A DNA stretch of 29,348 nucleotides from Silene noctiflora. Taxonomy: Eukaryota; Streptophyta; Magnoliopsida; Caryophyllales; Caryophyllaceae. The position numbers and the translations under genes were made by a program. The stretch lies in assembly GCA_009801015.1 (NCBI GenBank), contig VHZZ01000099.1, positions 259,498 to 288,845 on the forward strand, given 5' to 3'. Below are positions 19,700-29,022 of the stretch, piece after piece. The notes under the pieces were generated by a model. It had not been told where the DNA came from and did no database searches. It was given only the letters and a program-made list of their open reading frames with translations. Each line of letters starts with the position of its first letter. Within the stretch, counting starts at the first letter, position 1.

Positions 19700-20311
19700 T
19701 CCCTCCAAAATGCATCCAACTTAATAAGGAAATAATTAAAACTTTCTTTTTACAAACTATTATCTTTTCCTTAAAATATAATCTTATTATAATTATAATT
19801 ATGATCTAATCTTTTAATTAAATTCAAAATTATAATTTTTTCATTATAATAAAATAAAATCAGTATTAAACTATAGACTATATGTTGCTAAATTTTTCAC
19901 AATGCAATATTACTTACTTTAGAAAATAACTTAACAAATACTTACTATTAGGTTCATAACAAAAAAAACTATAGATTATATGTTGCTAAATTCTTCACAA
20001 TGCAATATTAATTACTTTAGAAAATAACTTAACAAATACTTACTATTAGGTTCATAACAAAAAAAATTATTTTAAAAATTAGAGAAAATTATAAAATGAA
20101 ATCCGTAATTTTATGGTAAAAAAAATACTTTCATAAAAATACACATTTCATAACTTTACTCAATTCTCTTTAATTAGTTTTCCATTTCAATTTTTTTAAT
20201 ATCAAAATAAAATGGAGTGAAATAGTAAATATTAATAAGGTGTCGATTTAAATAATACCTTAAAAAATAAAATTCTACATATACCGCGCAGTGGCGCGGG
20301 ATCTACACTAG
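19700..20311 (+). mobile_element. non-autonomous Helitron, 3' terminus clear, 5' end unplaced
   Basis: A perfect 6-bp stem CCGCGC/GCGCGG with a 4-base loop (20284-20299) is followed 8 bases later by CTAG (20308-20311) and then T. This is the Helitron 3' signature: a short GC-rich hairpin upstream of a CTRR end inserted before host T. The preceding 600 bases are very AT-rich and non-coding, as in non-autonomous Helitrons. I could not identify the TC start, so the given start is nominal. No RepHel coding sequence is present, so mobility would depend on an element elsewhere. Confidence 0.65.
19870..20065. repeat. 98-bp tandem duplication
   Basis: Two adjacent copies (19870-19967 and 19968-20065) start ACTATAGAYTATATGTTGCT and end TAGGTTCATAACAAAAAA. 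They differ at only about three positions, so the duplication is recent. It lies inside the presumed Helitron body. Confidence 0.93.
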
Positions 20312-21405
20312 TTAAGTATTACTTATCACGAGTCATGACTTTATCAGTTATGCTAGCTGACATCATCTCCAAATACGGAAAGCTATAAGATTATTAGCAT
20401 TACTATGAAAGTCAATGTTGGAAATATAGGGTTACTACTTACTGATGTTGTTGTGTCGTGATATGAAGGTCACTGAATGAGAAATGAAATCACTGATAAT
20501 AGGACGTTCATGTGCCTGTTATAGTCGGATTAGTAATCGAGTCACAAGACGAAATAATTCCAAAAAACATAGAACACAAAGTAGATATATGATACAGAAA
20601 CATATATAATTCTCGTGACAAGGCCTAAAAACCTAAAATGATAATGAGAAGATGTAGGAGACAACCAAAACGAGTTCTTATAAAATTTGTATTTTTCATC
20701 ACACTTATATTGTCAAATAGAAAAAATCAGGATTCTTGTGACTAGTAACAAGGAAAAATATAAAGTCACGTGAGTTTTACTTAAGGGAAAGTACAATCAC
20801 ATGAAGATATATGTTTGTAATTGCGTAAATGAAAACAAATGAATTTAAACTGTAAAGTTGAGTAGAGATCGATTATTTGTACTGCAATAGATGCTCTTTG
20901 TTTTGCATCAACTAAAGGAGATGACAAATTTTGTGTTTCATCAATTCATTGTTGGATGTATAGGTCAATTTGTGTGCCCATCTTGTATTTCAAATTTTAT
21001 TATTAATCGAAATTGAGGGTGATTAATAACTGAATATAAGGGGATCACACACGGTTGTGCCAGTAAAAAAAAGAAAAAAAAAACACGAATTTACCTTCAA
21101 CATGGTGGTAAGATTGAAATACCCTTACTAAGAGTAATGTGTTGTTTGTCCTACATCAGAAGATTAATATTAGCAGACTTGTTAATTATAATCGATTTTA
21201 AATGGAATAGCAAAAGTAAACAAATGATTAAGTTGCATTATCTCTTTTCGTGTTTTGTACTAATCTCTAATCGATTCTACCTATCTTGCATCCAAAGCCA
21301 TTCACAACAAAATATCAAATACATATCTAATAGGGTTTTTTTATGGTTCGTTTTGTTCATTTAATCTGGTTAATTTAGCCCGCTAAATTAGCGAGTACTG
21401 ATAAA
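20312..21405. other. intergenic stretch, mostly unrecognised
   Basis: Apart from the third partial copy of the 19133 repeat at about 20384, I see no gene, array or RNA. The longest frame (21137-21364) has no domain likeness. Confidence 0.5.
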
Positions 21406-21417
21406 AGATTTTAAGAA

Positions 21418-21715
21418 AATTACAAAAGCCCAGCCCAATAACCCGACCCAAATCCAGTAACTCGCTTGTCCGTAAGCCAAAAATTTAACGTCAACCTTGC
21501 CATGTCTAATCCAAATCCGCATTTGATCACCTCTAATATCCAATCGTGTCTCTCCCAGACCTTTTGTCTTGGGCTCCCACATCGAGAAGAATAAGGTAAA
21601 AGGGTTAGGCCCATTCTTAGAAGCTCTCTTACTTGGGCCGTGGTTATTGGTCCTTCCATTAAACTTTGGGATGAGGCTTGGACATAAAAACCATCCTTTA
21701 TGAACCCCTAAATAA
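21418..21715. mobile_element. old LTR/MITE-like debris
   Basis: GCCCAGCCCAATAACCCGAC (21428) belongs to the degenerate CCCGAC type seen at 9122-9680. Downstream, TGGGCTCCCACATCGAGAAG with TTGGGCCGTGGTTATTGGTC resembles the promoter part of plant LTRs with a CCCACATCG signature. The two minus-strand frames across it (21388-21732) have no domain I know. Confidence 0.3.
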
Positions 21716-21719
21716 GAGC

Positions 21720-21799
21720 ATGGTCCAACCAAATTGGGGTTTGGTTCGGCTTTGGTTTCGGTTTCTAAATTCGGATCGGTATATTTTTGCTCATCCTAG
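21720..21799. repeat. degenerate TTCGGTTTGG element, hAT-like end
   Basis: GGTTTGGTTCGGCTTTGG, then TTCGGTTTC and ATTCGGATCGG lead into TTTGCTCATCCTAG. The reverse complement CTAGGATGAGCAAA is a familiar terminus of small hAT-like repeats whose interior is made of CGGTTCGG words. Confidence 0.5.
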
Positions 21800-22480
21800 T
21801 AATCACCATGCATGGTGCTTTGATAATTACAAGAATGAATTAGGCCACTCCAATAAATTCAATACTATAGATTGGGATTTCTACATAGTATCCTTGTATT
21901 TTTGAGATGCGATGACGACTAGTCGACTAGGCGAATGTTGGTGCCGGTATAATACAAGTGAGATGGTGGTGGGTGCAACAAGGGGCAACACCGTGAATAG
22001 TGGTATGATGAAGAAGAGGTCAAGTGGTTGATGATTGGTTGTTATGGTTAGGAAAGAGAGATTAATAGGAGATTAAGACATTACTTAACGTCGCGCTAAC
22101 ATAAATATTGTCGGAATGCCACCTAATCAGACCCTGGATCAAACCTAGAACACACACGGTCGAGTATAGCTCCTTACTCGGTCGAGTGCTCAACTTAAAA
22201 CTCGGGGTAAATTTGGTGTAATCTTAGGCCCAAAAAAGTCGATTTGAAGGCCGGGCCTGACGATTTCTCAGATCAGATCAACTTTTAGCACTTAATGACC
22301 ACAATCGAGTCCCAACTCACAACTAAGAACATCATTCATTACTCATTATTATTCTTGTCGTGCTGGTCAATTGTTAATCTTTACATTTGGTACAAAGATC
22401 ACTGAGAGAGAATTAGTCCATTCTTGGTTATAGTTTGGATTATAATTTTTTAAGTAGACAATAATGTCATTAGGTGATCA
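21800..22480. other. intergenic stretch with a possible LTR scrap
   Basis: At about 22112-22290, ATGCCACCTAATCAGACCCT followed by CGGTCGAGTATAGCTCCTTA and CTCGGTCGAGTGCTCAA resembles gypsy-type LTR sequence with TCGAGT words like those at 32-62. The rest is unrecognised. Confidence 0.35.
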
Positions 22481-22482
22481 AA

Positions 22483-22575
22483 TTATTCGTCTTTCCAAAG
22501 GTAAACAAATAAATAAAATATCCTGAAATTAAATTAAATAGATAAATAAACAAATGTTCGAGACGGAAGCGGTAC
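22483..22575. mobile_element. Stowaway-like remnant upstream of NOP53
   Basis: AAAGGTAAACAAATAAATAA (22497) and GATAAATAAACAAATGTTCG followed by AGACGGAAGCGGTA (ending 22574) both look like Stowaway right-hand halves (AAACAAATGNNNGAGACGGAGGGAGTA type). They lie in the same orientation rather than inverted. It sits within 140 bases of the NOP53 start codon. Confidence 0.35.
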
Positions 22576-22712
22576 ACATGTTAGGTTAGAGTGTTGGACC
22601 GTCCGCTTAATTAACCAACCCTCGACTTTGTATACCAAAACACACACTTCTCATTCCTCAACCAAACCCCTACGCCTCCATTGTTGCCTTGCCGCCATTA
22701 AAACCAACAACA
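22576..22712 (+). promoter_or_regulatory. probable NOP53 core promoter and 5' UTR
   Basis: The interval runs from the Stowaway-like remnant to the ATG. It contains TTTGTATACCA (about 22627-22637) as a weak TATA-like site, and a C/T- and CA-rich leader with ACCAAACCCCTACGCC, which is close to but not an exact telo-box (AAACCCTA) as used by many plant ribosome biogenesis genes. The transcription start cannot be fixed from sequence alone. Confidence 0.4.
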
Positions 22713-25700
22713 ATGGGGAAGAAGAAAGCGAAGAGAGTTAAGAAAGCATGGAGAAACATTAGCACTGAAGCTTTTGATCAATACAACGAACAAGCCACTC
22801 GTGATGCTAACTCTGGCGGTTCCCTTGCTTCTGCTCCTGATACTTCTCTTTTTGTTCTCGATAAATCTACCGGTATATATATTTCATTATTATTTCTTCA
22901 TTGATTTATTTCATGATTTTTTATCGCTAATTGCGGGATAAGGTGGTCGGGTGTACGCAGCCTTACTTTGTCTTATTTACCCAAAAGAGGCTATTTCCGA
23001 ATGACCCAATATGAAAATTGCATTGGGAACTGTGTAAAGAATGACTTCTGGTTCATAAAGAAGTGCTACCAGTTTAACGAGTCGTTTTACTTTATTTCAT
23101 CGTAATCTAGAACCAAAGAATGATGAAATTAATAATTAGGCAGTACTTCCCGTCCCTATCATTTGTTTACCTTAAAGTAAATAAGTGAATGAGACGAAGA
23201 GAGTGGTATATTTTTAAGCTTAAGATGGGTTCTTGTTTTGTTTGATTTGGGTGTTTAATTTTGGTGAATTAAGTTTATTGCAATTGCATTTTTTGTGGGT
23301 AGTTGGTAGTTGTAATTGTGGAATTCTAAAAGTTTGGATTTTGGATGGTGGTATAGATATACCGGTGAAGCGTAAGATTGAGAAGAATCGAGAGAGAGTT
23401 GTGCGGTTTGAGAGTATACTCCAACCGAATCCTTTTGTTAAGCCTGTGCCTTCTTCGAAGCTTAGGAAGGTTAAGAAGAAGGGGAAGGTTGATGCTGTTG
23501 AGGGTCGTAAGGCGGATGATGGTTCTGAAAACAAAGTGAGCATCTTTTCATTCTATTTTGTTGAATGTAATGGCATGATTGTTCAGAAGTCTTGTTGTAG
23601 TAATTAGTGTTATGTGTTTATTTGTGCTTTTCAGGATGGAAAAGGCTTGGAGCCCGGTGTCTATGATCTATGGGAAAACGAAGGTATGCGTTGGTATATT
23701 TATTATTTAGTGAATTGGTAGTTTTTGTTGCTGGAAATGCTGTGTAAATTAAAAGGTTTCTCCTTTGCTTTCTTGCAGGTGCAGACAATATCAAACACAA
23801 GAAGGTATGCTACTAATGAACTTATCGTACTTAATGATGTCTGATGACTTATTTTGTAGGAGGTATAATAAAGAACCCTAATTGTTTCCTAGATATAAAA
23901 CAGTAGGGGAACGGTGCCACTGAGTGATATTGGGTTTCGGTTCACCCTCTGGCATGCATCATGTATACCCGCACAAAGAGCTGTACTAGCTTGAAATGCA
24001 TGACACCAACTCATATTCCACAATAATATAGATAGATTGGTTACTCGGTAAAAGAGATAATAGAATAGCTGTATGTGCATAGCTTGTCCAATCTGCTTTG
24101 TTCCTTTACTGCGCAGTCCAGACATTGATTCGGGATTCATCCATTTTACAATAATACCCTGGATTCTTGTGAAGCTAACAGTGTTAGCATTTCATCAAGC
24201 ATTCTTTGAAAAAAAAAATAGAGCTGAGAGGTATCTGTAGGATATGTCAAACCCCCTGAAATACAATAGGAATTATAGCAAGTATTAACCCATGAATATT
24301 GGTTAAAGATTTAGGTTCCTTACTGGATCTAAATCAATTTGAATTGCAACTGCCATACTTGTCAATCACATTAAAGATTTACCTGGTTTAACTAATTTGT
24401 TGCATTTCAATCTGTCTTGGTTATGAGTCATCGTAAATTCCGTCACACCCACCTTACCCTCATCTCTTACACGTATTTTTTTGTGTAGAAACATAAAACT
24501 TCAGCTATTCCAGCCGTTGAAGTTGAGCCTAATGGGAGCTCATATAATCCGGAAAATGAGTCTCACAAGGTAAAGAACACTTAAAGCATTGTAGTGTCTG
24601 TGGGTTTGACCGCCGTACATGATGACACTAATGTTCGATTGATTGGCAATATTAGGATTTGTTGGCTCAAGCTGTGGCACAGGAAATGAAGAAAGTCTAC
24701 AAAAGTGAATTGGAGCCTCAACCAATTCCTCTGGTAATCCGTGGAGAAGCAATCACCGAAGAAGATGTGAGTTTTTATTGAATTGTCGTGCTTAGCTCAG
24801 AATCCCTTGCTGTGCCCATATATCTCTTTTAACACTTCAAACTCAATATGTGTGTGTTTGTTTGCCAGAAATATTTTCTTGAAGTGGACCATGCAGATGA
24901 TGAAGAAATGGAAGGGGAAGAAGAAGCTGTAAATGGGGATACTGAAGTGGAAAGGAGGTAAGATAAGTTCTTTTCTTATTTTCGTGTTCTGAAGAAAAAT
25001 CAACTGCAAACCCTTTGTGTGGATAGGAGAACTTGGGGAAATAGGATTTGGAGGGAGGCAATTTCCTTTGGTTGGGTAGCAAAATGCGGGTGAAAGGATT
25101 TGGAAGGGAGCGAAAATGAATCCCTCCATTTAGCTCCTACAAGGCTACAAGGCAAAGTAATTTGATCCAACAAAGGAAAGATTTGGAGGTTCCCCCTCCC
25201 CTTCATTTCTTTCCCTTTTCCTTCCCCCTTTCCTCCCTCCATTTTCCTCCACTGTTATTATCCAAAGAAAGTGTTAGACTTTAGCAGTTGATATCTCTCT
25301 TGGCTTTAGCTCTCGAGTTATAGACAGACCAAGGGTGAACAGGTCAACCAGTTGAAATCTAACTGTGTAGTTCTTTTTATTTGTACGTGATGTTTCGGTT
25401 GCATGTTTTCTTTTATATATAACTTGGAATTTATCTACACTTAAACTTCTATCTCAATTGCCTAAGTGCTTTGAACATTGAAATGCTGCTAGTCTGTGGG
25501 CTATTGTTGTGGTTGGTTAAATATATTAACTTATTGGAACTACTAATGTGGAGTTATTGCTCTTTTCTACCAAGCTAAATTGAACTCAGTGACGGCAGTA
25601 TACTGTCAGTAATTCAGGCTCGGCTAAGTGCAAAAGTTACTTCTGTCCTTTGAGACAACATTTTTCTAAATGGCCTTTGTATAAGAAACAGTTTTGTTGT

Positions 25701-28044
25701 AGTTTGGGTAAATTCTCAAGGCTTTTAGGAGTGTTTTCAAGGTTAGAGTGTGAAATTGACCACAGTAGCTTTAAAATTTCCCATATTTGTCTAATACTGC
25801 TGCACCATTTTCTTTCAAGCTTCAATACTTTTTTTTTTAAATAGTACCAAGACCGTGCTAGATGATTTCTGATGCAAAGTTGCAGCTTGACATCCTGTAT
25901 AGTATGGATACATGGTTATAGTAACTCCGAATTACTGATTAAGCTATCACCTTTTCTTTTTATCTGAAAACCATACTACGAGTACTATTTAGTTCTTTTC
26001 TAATCTCATGTAGAGTCCTGCTTTGTTTGTGTTCATGCTACTCGAAAAGTATGGTTGATCAAGGCTTTCGTAAATATGCTGCAGGAGGTCAAAAGAAAAA
26101 CGGGTAACAAGGGTTGAGTTAAATCGTAGACTGAGAAGGAAGGAACGAGAAAAAGCAGAAGCAGAAGCTAAAAAGGCGATGCAGATTTCAAAAGGAATTG
26201 ACAGGTATTGTTTTTATTCCTTCTTCTTCAAGAACTCGTATATGGTGCTTGCTTTGTCCTGTGAGGGAATCTCTGGTAGGCATCAGATTGTCTGATCGGC
26301 TGTGTTACTCAGACTTAGTTAGAAGTATTTGACATGTGCCTCAGCACTTGTGTGTATCCAAGTGTCGCAAATAGTAAAGTGCCCTATTGCCATAGCGACA
26401 TCTGAGTGTTAAGTGTGGGGCACAACCCACACAGTTAAATCAAGTAATGTGAATATTCAGAGTGACATAGCTCACTTGGAGAACCTACTTTACCGGCTTG
26501 ATAATAATTTGATTGGGTGGCTCTAAATTGCCTCAGATTGATCATTTCACACGTGGCTGTGTGAGTAGCCCTAATAGGTTGCATTTCTCATTATAGCCTA
26601 CTTTTGTTCTTGCAGCATACCAGATATACTTCAGGAGATAGCCCAAGAAGAAGAGGAAAAGCAGAACCGGCATGTCCGGCGACTCACAGTAAAGGAAGAA
26701 AAGTTAAAATCATGCCCTCCTCGTTTGGGAAAACGAAAGTATGTATATAGATGAATTCTAATGTTCCTTTTTCTTTGTCTTTATCTCTCAGCCTATGTCT
26801 CTGCAGATAGGGAAACAGGGAATATACATTTTTTTGTGGCCATTTGACAGAAAACTGGGACTACTAAGTAGACCATAATCGTCAATTTGTCACTTCAGCC
26901 AAAAGAGATGCAAAGTAAATAAACATGGGTTATCCACTTATCCTAAAATTGCAATCGACATCATTACTTTGATACAAGGATGAGGCTGGTACAGTCATTA
27001 ATGTTTCTGAAAATGGAAACTGCATGCTATGGATATCTGAATACTCAATCTTAAATTTAGTTATTTTTATGCTGTTTTTTATGGAGGTGGGAATAGTGTT
27101 GTGTGGTTTGGTCTTCGATTCGGCTAAGAAAACGGGTTTGAATTTGAACTATCTACTTTAAACTGTTCTCAAAGTTAAAGAACTATGTCGATCCGCTTCT
27201 CCAATATACGCTTGCCAGTATGGATGATTCGGCTTGAAAATCTGGCAAGCAAACCCAAACCTGTGGCAGGTTGTATTCTGTAGGTGCAAAGCTTTGCTGT
27301 TTTTTTTCTTTTAATAAACCAATAGCTTTATTAATCAGACGTGCATCTTGATTGTGGTTGATTTTGTTAATTGCTGTATGGGAGTCGTTTTCTTTTCAAA
27401 GCTGATGAATGTAATTCTCAGATTTGAGCCAGCTCCTGTTCAAGTCCTGCTAACTGAAGAGATTACTGGATCGCTCCGAAAGCTGAAGGTTCTATCCCTG
27501 TTATTATAAAACTATCTCTCTCTCTCTCTATATTGAATTTTGCTTTCTAGCATGAATATTATCTAAACTTGTGATTGATTGGCATCTACGTATTGAAGGC
27601 TTGTTACACGCTAGCGAGAGACCGCTTTAAGAGCTTGGAGAAGAGAGGATTGATCGTCCCAACATCTAACAGCACCAGGTCAGTTGAATGTTAAATCATT
27701 ATTTTATAGGATTATATTCAGCAAAGCTGACCTGCCTTCAGTTGACAACCTAAACCGAAAAATACAGCCCTAAATAGACCTGAATAGAAATACCTGAGCA
27801 CCTAAAGCAAGTAAATGCGAGTCAAAGACGTTTATAATCAGAGACCAATTACAACCTGATTGATATGACTTAAACCCTGATCAACCCAAACCTGATCCGA
27901 ACAACAAGATTGTCAGGTCTATTATACGGAGTAGTAGTTAGACACACATTCTTAAATGCCTACATACACCTTTTCTAAAATTGCTGTCTCCTTACTCCAT
28001 CTCTATAAATTTGTAATTGATTTCTTGTTTTCAGGAATTTGTAA
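22713..28044 (+). CDS. NOP53: NOP53/GLTSCR2 family 60S ribosome biogenesis factor (SMO4 orthologue)
   Basis: Twelve coding exons: 22713-22872, 23357-23535, 23635-23683, 23779-23804, 24489-24569, 24656-24766, 24869-24957, 26085-26204, 26616-26738, 27422-27488, 27599-27678, 28035-28044. All introns are GT-AG and the frame is intact: 1095 nt, 364 residues. The ATG opens MGKKKAKRVKKAW, a basic nucleolar-type N-terminus. LFVLD (residues 46-50) fits the arch-interaction motif LFxhD by which yeast Nop53 binds Mtr4. Then come PVKRKIEKNRERV (56-68), a conserved LAQAVAQEMKKVYKSELEP block (about 167-186), an acidic stretch (about 207-228), a basic coiled-coil-like region (about 238-275), PPRLGKRKFEPAPVQVLLTE (305-324) and RDRFKSLEKRGLIVP (342-356). 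Nop53 works in the nucleolus in 60S maturation and exosome recruitment for 5.8S/ITS2 processing, and Arabidopsis SMO4 loss gives small organs. The protein looks full-length. The last exon codes only two full residues and the stop. Confidence 0.95.
22925..23015 (-). mobile_element. SINE body fragment in NOP53 intron 1
   Basis: On the minus strand GGGTCATTCGGAAATAGCCT, then CTTTTGGGTAAATAAGACAA and GTAAGGCTGCGTACACCCGA, CCACCTTATCCCGC match the GGAAACAGCCTC...GTAAGGCTGCGTACATCCGACC body that I know from Au-like plant SINEs. It lacks a head with Pol III boxes, so it is a fragment. It is intronic and does not touch a splice site. Confidence 0.55.
23144..23208. mobile_element. mini Stowaway MITE in NOP53 intron 1
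   Basis: TA-flanked element of about 60 bases. The left arm (TACTTCCCGTCCCTATCATT, then TGTTTACCTTAA) pairs with the inverted right arm (AAGTAAATAAGTGAATGAGA, then CGAAGAGAGTGGTA). The CTCCCTCCGTCCC-like end and TA target fit Stowaway (Tc1/mariner). Confidence 0.6.
25013..25271. mobile_element. fold-back element in NOP53 intron 7
   Basis: The left end CTTTGTGTGGATAGGAGAAC pairs imperfectly with the inverted right end (CTTTCTTTGGATAATAACAG). Purine-rich GGATTTGGAGGGAGG on the left faces CCTCCCTCCATTTTCC on the right. It lies in a 1.1-kb intron, the longest of the gene. The superfamily is unknown and the target duplication is not visible. Confidence 0.45.
27720..27905. repeat. degenerate CCTGA/CCCGA-type repeat in NOP53 intron 11
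   Basis: CTGACCTGCCTTCAG, AGACCTGAATAGAAA, AACCTGATTGATATGAC, AACCCTGATCAACCCAAACC and TGATCCGAAC form a loose array like an eroded copy of the CCCGAC elements at 9122-9680 and 21418. Confidence 0.35.
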
Positions 28045-28062
28045 TCCATCTCTATAAATTTG
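27996..28062. repeat. 18-bp direct repeat across the last splice acceptor
   Basis: TCCATCTCTATAAATTTG occurs at 27996 and again at 28045, one in intron 11 and one just after the stop codon. The AATTTGTAA that holds the last two residues and the stop is echoed as AATTTGTAA at 28009-28017. Confidence 0.9.
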
Positions 28063-29022
28063 CCACCATTAAGCAAACATTGTTATGCAAGAGCGGTCGC
28101 TGATTTGTCGAAAGCTGTAATGAGCTTAGGATGTTCAATTTGGTGAGCACCAAGCTACAACAGTCCAGAACTTTTTATCTATTGTCAGTAATTTCACCAT
28201 AGCACGATGTAGTTGATTCCATAGCTTATCCAATTCCAATGATCAGATTGTTTCTGCACCTGTATTCTCTTTAAATTCTATCTAGTTACCATGTTTATTT
28301 TCTTCCTTATTTTTCTTCCCAGGATTTAAGCTCATTCGATTGTTATCTACAGATTACAGTACATAAAACTTCGTGGTATGACGTTGATTTTTATTCCTGG
28401 GGGATAAATTCTCGAAACAGTTGCCAATTATTTAAGTTTAATATGTGGACTAACATTACAAGAAATCTAAAATCCGAAAAAAAGAAGCAGGCTGTAACCG
28501 GTGAGGTAGTTTGATATGGACAATCCTGGGATGGAGCTTGGAGGTTATACCGCCTCACTGGATTGATGATCGGACACTGATTTAGCGAAGTTTTCGTCCC
28601 GTTGGGTATGTTTTAGAAGTTATTTGACTCGTTCAAATAATGAAACAAATCCGAGATAACTCCAGGCCTCGGGGTGTTATTAACACGACAACTCAAAACT
28701 TGCTCGATATGATCTAAAACAGGCATGACATATTACGATTCCAGCTTTATTGGTATTATTACTCCGACTTACAAAATTTGTTGAATAACGACCCAGACTG
28801 GAAATTATCGTTCATATAAATAACAAAAAGAAATCTAATTAAATCTACGTCAATCACAATTACAGTTGATCATACTCAATGATAACCCAAAACAAACCCT
28901 AAACCCCAAAGATGGTTCTTGACACGACTTAACTAACGATACAAAATTTTTTGTTCAAGACGGTCTTAAGTTAAAACACACAATCGATTAAAATTATGTT
29001 AAAATGAAAAGTAAATTGTGAG
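28045..29022 (+). other. NOP53 3' UTR and downstream intergenic DNA
   Basis: The 3' UTR starts after the stop at 28044. I find no unambiguous AATAAA, and ATAAAAC-type A-rich sites lie near 28365. Beyond about 28450 the sequence is intergenic with no gene. GTTCAAGACGGTCTTAAGTT at about 28956 resembles the GACGG...TTAAG ends of MITEs like the one at 530-710. Confidence 0.4.

Noticed and set aside
21388-21732. Minus-strand frame of 114 codons
   Set aside because: It overlaps LTR-like and CCCGAC-type repeat debris, has no recognised domain and has an overlapping frame of equal quality.
23220-23543. Minus-strand frame opposite NOP53 exon 2
   Set aside because: It is the shadow of the NOP53 exon on the other strand.
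24797-25242. Three overlapping minus-strand frames in NOP53 intron 7 and exon 7
   Set aside because: They arise from the pyrimidine-rich fold-back element and the reverse complement of the acidic exon. There is no domain likeness.
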